DNA from: Punica granatum
Taxonomy: Eukaryota; Streptophyta; Magnoliopsida; Myrtales; Lythraceae
Assembly (NCBI RefSeq): GCF_007655135.1
Contig: NC_045130.1
Span: 36,018,605 to 36,082,604, forward strand
DNA: 64,000 nt
Direction of reading: 5' to 3'
Below the pieces are notes generated by a model. It searched no databases and was not told where the DNA came from. It was given only the letters and a program-made list of their open reading frames with translations. Each line of letters begins with the position of its first letter. Within the stretch, counting starts at the first letter, position 1. A program made the translations under genes and the position numbers. Shown piece by piece: positions 57,435 through 64,000 of this stretch.

Positions 57435-58234
57435 CTTTTAAAAAATATACATATATTTTACAAGTAAAAATTTATTTTTGTAGATATAAATATTTGATTG
57501 TTATTTTTTTTTGCATCAAGTTTTCTAACCAAGTAATAGGATACTGGAGAATAGATATTTGGTACTTAGTGATAACATCATTTTTTTTTTATATTCATTC
57601 CACAAGAATTAAATTTTTTTAATTAATATTATGGGTGAGTGGGCTAGAGTAAAAGTGAGACAATTTTCAAATGGTTATAAGTTGAATACATAGATTAAGA
57701 AAGTGATTTAAGGGGTTTATCCATATTAATTAGAGCAATTAAGGTAATGCAAAGGTAATTTGGTACCATGGATAACAAATGGAGTGGATTAGCCAAAGTG
57801 GGGGTGGAAATAGCCCCGGCCTTCTTGCAATTAGCAACAATTATGATAATTATCCATATTATTAAAACCCTATTTACAAATTTACTGCATCTTAATTAGT
57901 TTTTCCTCACGTCATATGGCAATATAAAATCACCAGAAAATTTCTTCTTTTAACTGACATAGAGAAGTTAAAAATGTTCGTTGCTGTTTTTGGAAAATTT
58001 CCAGAAAACTTAAAAAAGAAAATAGAAAGAACTTTTCCAAGAGGTAGAACTGGCACTTGACTATATGATAGACGCGGAAAGGCCAATGAATCTCCCTACT
58101 CTGGCCTATTTAATTTTAACATAAAATAGAGAGGTGCGGGAAGTTACACTGGCAAAACATCAGAATTGAAACTTTAAAGTTCTGAATTTCACAACTTGTG
58201 TCCATGCATTAAATTTCTTTCCTTATTATAAAAA

Positions 58235-58395
58235 AAAAGTGTAATGCAGTCACGCATATCTTTGCTTAATAATCAAAATGTTTCAGATTCGATACTCGTT
58301 GTGGGACTATCCATACCCCTTTATTAACTATTCGGATTTTTATTTCATAATATTAGATCCATGGACTTTGCTCGTAACCAATAAAGAAAAATAAA
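58235..58395 (+). mobile_element. SINE-like copy upstream of the O-methyltransferase
   Basis: It has an A-box-like head (gtgtaatgcagtcacgcat), a B-box-like cagattcgatactcgt, the family body (gtgggactatccataccc, tttcataatattagatcca) and an A-rich end. It lies about 125 nt upstream of the gene's start codon. Confidence 0.6.
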
Positions 58396-58417
58396 ACTTC
58401 CTTCCTTACTCCTGTGC

Positions 58418-58428
58418 CTATTTATATC
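58418..58428 (+). promoter_or_regulatory. TATA-like box of the O-methyltransferase gene
   Basis: ctatttatatc lies about 90-100 nt upstream of the ATG at 58518, a reasonable position for a plant core promoter. Confidence 0.45.
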
Positions 58429-58517
58429 ATTCTTTCCTTACAGATTCCTTACTTCACTTGTCTTCCTCTATTTATCAGTGACATAGCAACATTGATTGGG
58501 AGACTATTACCAAAAAT

Positions 58518-59800
58518 ATGGATGCAAAAGAAGCCGAGGCAATGCTGAGGGGTCAAGTAGCCATATGGCATCACATGTTTGGATTTGCGGATTCCATGGC
58601 TCTCAAATGCGCTGTGGAGCTCGGCATAGCAGACATCATACACTCCCATGGCCGAGCAATCACATTACACGAAATCGCCGCTTCCATTGACGGATCCTCG
58701 TCCCCAGATGTTCCCTCCCTTGCACGCATCATGAGGCTGCTAGTTCGAAGGGACATCTTCGCCGCCCATCAGCCATCAGAAGGCGGAGACACGCTCTACG
58801 GGTTGACATACTCGTCTAGGTGGCTGGTGATGAAGTCGGAGTTGAACCTTTCTCCGTTGGTCAGCATGGAGAACCACCCGCTCCAGTTGGCTCCATGGCA
58901 TTACCTCAGTGAATGCATTAAAGACGGTGCTGCATGCTCAATAATTTCCACTGAAAGGGGCTTGTTTTATGTATATGTGGAATTGTTTCGATTAACTCGC
59001 ATAAGATATATATTTATTACACTAACAGGAGGGTCGACACCGTTTAAGAAGGTGCACGGGTTGGAAATCTGGGAGATGGCGTCGAAGAACCCTATGTTCA
59101 ACAAGTTGTTCAATGATGCGATGGCGTGTACCACCCAGATCATTATGCAGGCGGTCATGGTGGCTTACAAGGACGGTTTCAGATTCATTGGATCGCTCGT
59201 GGATGTTGGTGGTGGGACCGGCAGGGTGATAACCGAGATTGTGAAGGCCAACCCCCACATTCGAGGGATCAACTTCGACCTGCCGCATGTTGTGGCCACT
59301 GCACCAGCATACCCGGGCGTCGAGCACGTCAGTGGCAGCATGTTTGAGTCCATTCCCGATGCAGATGCAGTATTCTTGAAGGTAATTAAGCATGTTGGTT
59401 TTCTTACAATATTACATATTCTCCATATCTAGTAAAAAGTGAACGGCTAAAATTGAATGCTCTCATTACACTGAACTCCATTTCATATATTTATCCAGCA
59501 CGTGTTGCACGACTGGGAGACGAAGAGTGAGTGAAGATCCTGAAGAACTGCAAGAAGGCGATACCCGAAAAACGAGGGAAGCTGATCATAGTGGACGTGG
59601 TTCTACAGCCGGAAGGAGATGGGCTATTCGATGATGTAGCCATCATATTCGACGTGCTGATGTTAGCGCACCAATCGAGAGGGTCGAAGGAGAGGACTGA
59701 GCTCGAGTGGAAGAACCTCTTGGCCGAAGGGGGCTTCCCTCGGTACAACATCATCAAGATCTCTGCCCTTCCTTCCATAATTGAAGCCTACCCTAATTAA
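58518..59800 (+). pseudogene. COMT-type plant O-methyltransferase gene with disrupted last exon
   Basis: Exons 58518-58926, 59029-59381 and 59499-59800. Such enzymes move a methyl group from S-adenosylmethionine to phenolics (flavonoids, stilbenes, related compounds). Exons 1-2 are intact and read MDAKEAEAMLRGQVAIWHHM, a dimerisation domain, then the SAM site LVDVGGGTG (193-201), INFDLPHVV and SMFESIPDADAVFLK. Exon 3 starts HVLHDW with the catalytic histidine, but then has a frameshift (one base short near 59514-59517) and a TGA at 59528-59530 in the downstream frame; the rest (KILKNCKKAIPEKRGKLIIV to IIEAYPN) is well preserved. GSMF replaces the usual GDMF at a SAM-contact position. The first intron (102 nt) has no stop and stays in frame, so retained-intron reading is possible. 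Recent pseudogene or assembly error. Confidence 0.85.
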
Positions 59801-59879
59801 TTAATTTCCTCTGATATCTTGTTGGTTTTTCACATTTTATTATTATAAGTTCTTTAAAATAATAAGGTTGCTATGAAAG

Positions 59880-60031
59880 AAGGTGTAGCGTAGCAGGACA
59901 CATCCTCACTTGACAACCAAGAGGTTGTAGTTTTGACACTCAGTGAAACTATTTATGTCCCTTTGTTAGCTATTAGAATTTTAATTTCATTGTACTAGAC
60001 TTATGAGCCTCCTTTATAACCGAGAAAAAAA
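59880..60031 (+). mobile_element. SINE-like retroposon, clearest head in the window
   Basis: The head ggtgtagcgtagcagg (A-box-like) and ggttgtagttttgacac (B-box-like) are about 40 nt apart, as in tRNA-derived SINEs. The body contains actatttatgtcccttt and atttcattgtactagactta and ends in an A-run. Flanks are similar, aaggttgctatgaaa before and aaggttactcaaatgaaa after, which may be a worn target-site duplication. Confidence 0.65.
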
Positions 60032-60330
60032 AGGTTACTCAAATGAAATCATGAACGATCGGAAATTGTTCCATCCTAGGTCGTTTGAACAAAGTTATAT
60101 GTATTTTTTTCGGTGTGTACCCCGATTTTTCAAAAGCTCACTTGGCTGTTCTAATCCAATTTGAGTAGGATTTGTTCACTAAGGAGTAAATTTCTTCTCA
60201 CATTGATTTTCTTCATTCACAAGACCTGAATCTGCGACCTTATTTCGGAAAAGAAGTGCCAAACCACTTGAATTAATTCAAGTTTGTTGAAAAAAGCTAT
60301 AATTGGCTGAAAATGGAATTAAATATGTAT

Positions 60331-60561
60331 GTTGCGTTTAATTTCAAAATATGATTTTAAAATTAGATTTTGATTTTGAAAAAGAGTGGTATAAATGGGG
60401 CTCACATTTTGAATTTGTGTGAGTTATTTTGTTTTGTTGTGAAAAAAAGTGGTATAAATGGGGCACACTTCTTGACTTTGTATAAGTTATTTTGTTTTGC
60501 TGTGGGTAGAATTAGGTTAAAATTGTGATTTTAAAATCACATTTACAAACCAAACAAGTCA
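60331..60561. mobile_element. Tourist-like MITE, long copy
   Basis: The ends are gttgcgtttaatttcaaaat and, on the other strand, ctgacttgtttggtttgtaa. It has two internal units with agttattttgttttg and the block gtggtataaatgggg twice. Flanking trinucleotides TAT and TAG are an imperfect match to TTA/TAA. Confidence 0.75.
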
Positions 60562-61367
60562 GTAGTTTCTTTTCCGTCTATTCATTATAAGATGTTTTCC
60601 GACACTATGAAAAGCTAATCGTTAGTGTTCCAATCGGGTAGTTTATCGTATATATGTACATTGGATATGTGACTTAAGCTTTGAAGCCAAAAGTTTTTTT
60701 TATGAAAGGAATGTTAATTGGATCTTCGTACCCTTTTTTTTTTTTGGGTAACAAAGCTTAAATAGGCCGATTGACTTAATATAAATAACAGGGCTCTAGA
60801 AGTCCACCAATGAAAATCAAATACAAAAATCTATTAATTCTATATCGAGGCCCGAATAGCATTGCACAAGGCCCTTTCTTTTTCACGTCTTTGTATCATT
60901 TAGTTTCATGAATCGAAGGCCTTGATCTCGTCATCTGCCAATAAATTACAAATTTAAAACAAGCAGAATTTATTTTCGACCAAAGATAATCATTTTTGAC
61001 AAAGTAAAAACGTCCAGCCACTGGATCATGATTTCTTCTTCTTCTTTTTTTTTGGTTACATAGACAAGCTCATGAGTTTAATACAATGAAATCAAAATCC
61101 GAATAGCTAATTAAGAGATACAAGTAATCCCACCGAATATGAATATAGAATATCTAAGTTAACATGTGAGAGCATGTGTCAGTGGATACCCTCTTTGATA
61201 AGTTAAACTAGCTTTCGCTGGAAAAGTGAATGGGAAAACCAAATTCTCAGTTTAATGGTCAGGCCTAAAAATCTATGAAACTGATTATATTAGTTGGGCC
61301 ACTCTGCTAGTAGTGTTCAGCCTTAGCCATTAAGCCTCTGCGCTGGCCCATAAAATTAGGTATATCG

Positions 61368-61540
61368 TCGTATATTTTTTTTTTCCGATTATAAGAGAGG
61401 TCTATGGACGTATTATAATGAAATAAAAATCTTAATAACTAGGCAAATGGGCATGGATAGTCCCACCAAGTATTTAACCTGAAATCTCTTGATTATCAGG
61501 CGATGCTATGCACTACACTACGTTACACTCTCTTTGGTTC
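61368..61540 (-). mobile_element. SINE-like copy
   Basis: T-run, then tataatgaaat, the ggatagtcccacca block and a tRNA-like end with atgcactacactacg, in the order expected for a minus-strand member of the family. Confidence 0.55.
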
Positions 61541-62735
61541 ATCATATAAATTTCAGTCATGAGAGAAAGAGCACTGTGCCATATTATTCGCTCTTGTGAA
61601 ATCAAAATGTTGGAGCTAATGGTATCCCTGTCTCTTGTATCAAACTAATTTCTCTCCAGACTAACCCAATTAATCCTTTATCGGTTTCAGACGAATTACA
61701 TTCCGTATGATTGAGGTAAACTCCATGCATGGGGGAACTTTCCATGGTCTACCGATAGATCTACCGACTCTATCATCTATGATGAGCAATTCTTTTACAG
61801 TACATGCCAATCCCATTTCGGTTTGCTCAACTATCGCCCTGTTAGATGAACAAGCCATGTCTAAACTAATTCCTAGTCAAGAAGCGATGTTAGATTTCCT
61901 TTACTCAAGTTTCACAAGAAGTGCTAGTTTTAACACATCAAAATGTTGGCATATGTATAGTATAGTCGAGTTTGAGGATGGATATTTAAAGACAAGTATA
62001 CTAGGGAGTGTGTGAAAGACCCAATCAAACTTTTCAGAGGACTTGGACTATTTTTTGGCTCGAATCCATGGTTCACTATCAAACACCTATCGAGTCTCCA
62101 CAGCTTTCACTCTCATTGCTGCAGGAATTTTTTTTTTTAAGGAGGCTTATGAACTCTAATATAATAAAAACATATTTTTTTATAGTTAATAAAGGAGCAC
62201 ATATAGTTTCTCAACAAGTATTAAACAATCATATATGTCACGGTAGTGAAAAATACTTAGTATAACATTGTTACAACTAACAATAATAACGAAAATTACT
62301 CCAGTGGTTAATACATATTCTTCGGTTTATTATAATTTGATTGATACTTCCTCACTTATAAAAAAAAAAAACTTTCTCATGTTACATGACAAGTAAAACC
62401 ACCAGAAAAATCTCTCCATCCTCCAAGATAACACTCTACCATTATTTTTCATCAACAAAATTCCAAAAAACGACGCAAAAGAAAAGAATATCTAAATCGA
62501 CATATGAAGGCATAAACAATAAGATATTTCAAGTAGTAAGTGATTTAATTATATTTAACATAATTTTCTTCATATGGATAAATTACTTAGAAATTTTTCA
62601 AAGGAGTGGGAATGAATTAATCCACTTTTTGGTTAGAAGATAGAGGTCTAATACCTCTATTTTGAACAATTTTAATATAGAGGCAATGTTTTTCATGGAA
62701 GTCCTTTCGTGCCGGCAAGTTTTTCATTTTGTTAT

Positions 62736-63080
62736 GGGGTATTTACCTAAAATAGCTCATGGTTTGTCCGTTTTGTCAAATCTTTCATATGTTTTTTTGG
62801 TCAAATCTATCCCATTATTTACTTTTTGTATCAAATCTATCTCGGCGTTATCTTTTTCGTCAACATCTAATGGCCGTGCTGATGTGACACATGGAGAGAT
62901 AGTGGGCCACACTTGCCACGTAGGCGCCACGTCAACACGGCCGTTAGATGTCGATGGAAAAGATAACGTCGGGATAGATTTGATACAAAAGGTAAACCAT
63001 GCGATAGATTTGACAAAAAAAAAGCATATGATAGATTTGACAAAACGGGCAAACCATGGGTCATTTTAGATAAATACCCC
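62736..63080. mobile_element. Mutator-like foldback MITE (345 bp)
   Basis: The ends are GGGGTATTTACCTAAAATAG and, on the other strand, GGGGTATTTATCTAAAATGA, within long inverted arms. The flanks TTTTGTTAT (62727-62735) and TTTTACTAT (63081-63089) match at 7 of 9 positions, fitting an aged 9-bp Mutator duplication. The centre has ggccgtgctgatgtgac / gtcaacacggcc-type mirrored blocks. Confidence 0.8.
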
Positions 63081-63276
63081 TTTTACTATCAACAAATGCA
63101 TCTTAAAAATAATAAAAAAGGACATATACTTAATTTATTCTCTCCAGAGTCCGCATTGATTTTTAGTGTGAAACATACGTTTTTTTTTTTCCAAAGAGAG
63201 GAACTCTTCAAATGCAAAGGGACTAGTAGAAGATAACGGCTACAGCCTAAGGCTCGTTCTTTTATAGATGGTTAGG

Positions 63277-64000
63277 AGCAAGAGATGTTGAGAGTTAAGA
63301 ATGAGTTAAGTTCCATATCGGAAATATAAAAGGAATTCTACAAGTTTATAAGAGATTGAGTACCACAAGCTATCAACTCAAGGTTTTAGGTTGGAGATGA
63401 GCCCAATGGGTATTTAACATGATTTCAGAATGGGTAACGCTTCCGCGTGCACATGTGTGGACTCACACTACGCTAGGTTTAAGGTCTATTTGTGCGGGTA
63501 GCCGACAAATGAGTTTGTGTTGGCCCGAGAGTGGCTAGGTCCAGTTTCGAAGCAACCAAAAATGCATCTCTTGTTAAGTCAGGCCCGAGTGCGGAACTTG
63601 TGGTTAGTTTGATTTGTCCCCCTCGCCTGAGCACGAAAGAGGATGTCTAACTTGTAATCAGTTGTTGAGGACGGGTGTTTAAAAGCACGTGACAAGTGAT
63701 GAACTACACGTTGCCATGTGAGGGCGGGTGTTGAGAGTTTGGTTTGTCCCCCCTCGCTCGAGCACGAAAGGGGATGCCCGACTCGTGGTCAGTTGTTGAG
63801 GGCGGAGAGTCTTTAATGGCATGTGGCACGTGATGGACCACACGTTGTCACATAAGGGGGTATTGAAAGTGAGGGCGGGTGTTGAGAGTTAAGAATGAAT
63901 TAAATTCCACAAAGAAAATATAAGAGGAATTTCACAAGTTTACAAGAGATTGGGTACCACAACCTATAAGCTCAAGTTTTTGAATTAGAAATAAGTCCAA
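63277..64000. repeat. Array of direct repeats, 602-bp and 115-bp periods, running off the right edge
   Basis: A block starting ttgagagttaagaatgagtt near 63277 recurs near 63879 (about 120 nt, diverged). Between them, a unit with tttgtccccctcg, gagcacgaaa and cagttgttgagg occurs near 63610 and again near 63740, each followed by cacgtga and ccacacgttg-type sequence. No coding frame. It resembles terminal parts of a retrotransposon, but no ends are visible and it continues past the window. Confidence 0.65.

Larger units (their letters stand above)
54410..58417. other. Intergenic region, AT-rich, with nested foldback MITEs
   Basis: About 4 kb. It has a foldback element near 56265-57055 split by a younger one (56627-56990), a (TA)n run at 57401-57431 and a SINE-like copy near 58235-58395. 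No convincing gene is seen until the O-methyltransferase. Confidence 0.6.
59801..62735. other. Intergenic region with many retroposon-like copies
   Basis: It holds SINE-like copies (about 59880-60031, 61040-61180, 61368-61540, and weaker near 60735-60850), a Tourist-like MITE (about 60331-60561), and a stretch near 60190-60290 like those at 7985 and 28345. The open frames near 61.7-62.0 kb have no recognisable product. Confidence 0.6.

Noticed and set aside
61707..62015. 102-codon plus-strand frame and a 62-codon antisense frame at 61670-61858
   Set aside because: Neither resembles a known protein, and no splice or promoter signal supports them; kept out of the gene list.

Overview
This is a nuclear window from a eudicot plant. 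Genes have many short GT-AG introns, products are plant-specific (beta-expansin, light-dependent protochlorophyllide reductase, AP2/ERF factor, CHUP1-like protein), and long AT-rich intergenic stretches are packed with MITEs, SINE-like copies and Helitron-like ends. The repeat style made me think of Myrtales (Punica or Eucalyptus type), but that is a weak impression, not a result. All gene models were assembled by eye from open frames, splice sites and family knowledge.

Layout. 1-5.4 kb: 5' part of a chloroplast CPBP/CAAX-type membrane protease gene (-) running off the left edge, head to head with a GNAT acetyltransferase (+), then a tetraspanin-19-like gene (+) and a decayed coding fragment. 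5.4-10.3 kb: intergenic. 10.3-13.0 kb: beta-expansin (+) with a foldback element in intron 2. 16.8-24.2 kb: compact cluster of a LanC-like protein (+), an epoxide-hydrolase-type alpha/beta hydrolase (-) and protochlorophyllide reductase (-). 24.6-26.9 kb: a hAT-like transposon that appears to have captured part of an aspartate carbamoyltransferase gene, now broken. 29.9-31.2 kb: an ERF053/054-type factor (-). 37.3-40.1 kb: an At4g04980-like protein with a CHUP1-like C-terminus (-) and one probable GC-AG intron. 41.0-41.3 kb: a small unrecognised intronless ORF (-). 41.6-46.4 kb: nested foldback and Helitron-like repeats. 47-49.6 kb: an ELMO-domain gene (+). 50-58.5 kb: repeats with a serpin fragment. 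58.5-59.8 kb: an O-methyltransferase gene with a frameshift and nonsense codon in its last exon. 59.8-64 kb: repeats.

The genes are independent transcription units, not an operon. From memory of the Arabidopsis map, CAAX protease, TET19, EXPB1, GCL2 and ERF053 lie in this order at At2g20725-At2g20880, and ELMO and PORC are neighbours at At1g03620/At1g03630, so the window looks like a mosaic of conserved plant gene blocks. The most interesting signals are the gene-capturing hAT-like element, the compound double palindrome near 42-43.5 kb, the Helitron-like ends, and several genes caught part-way through decay.
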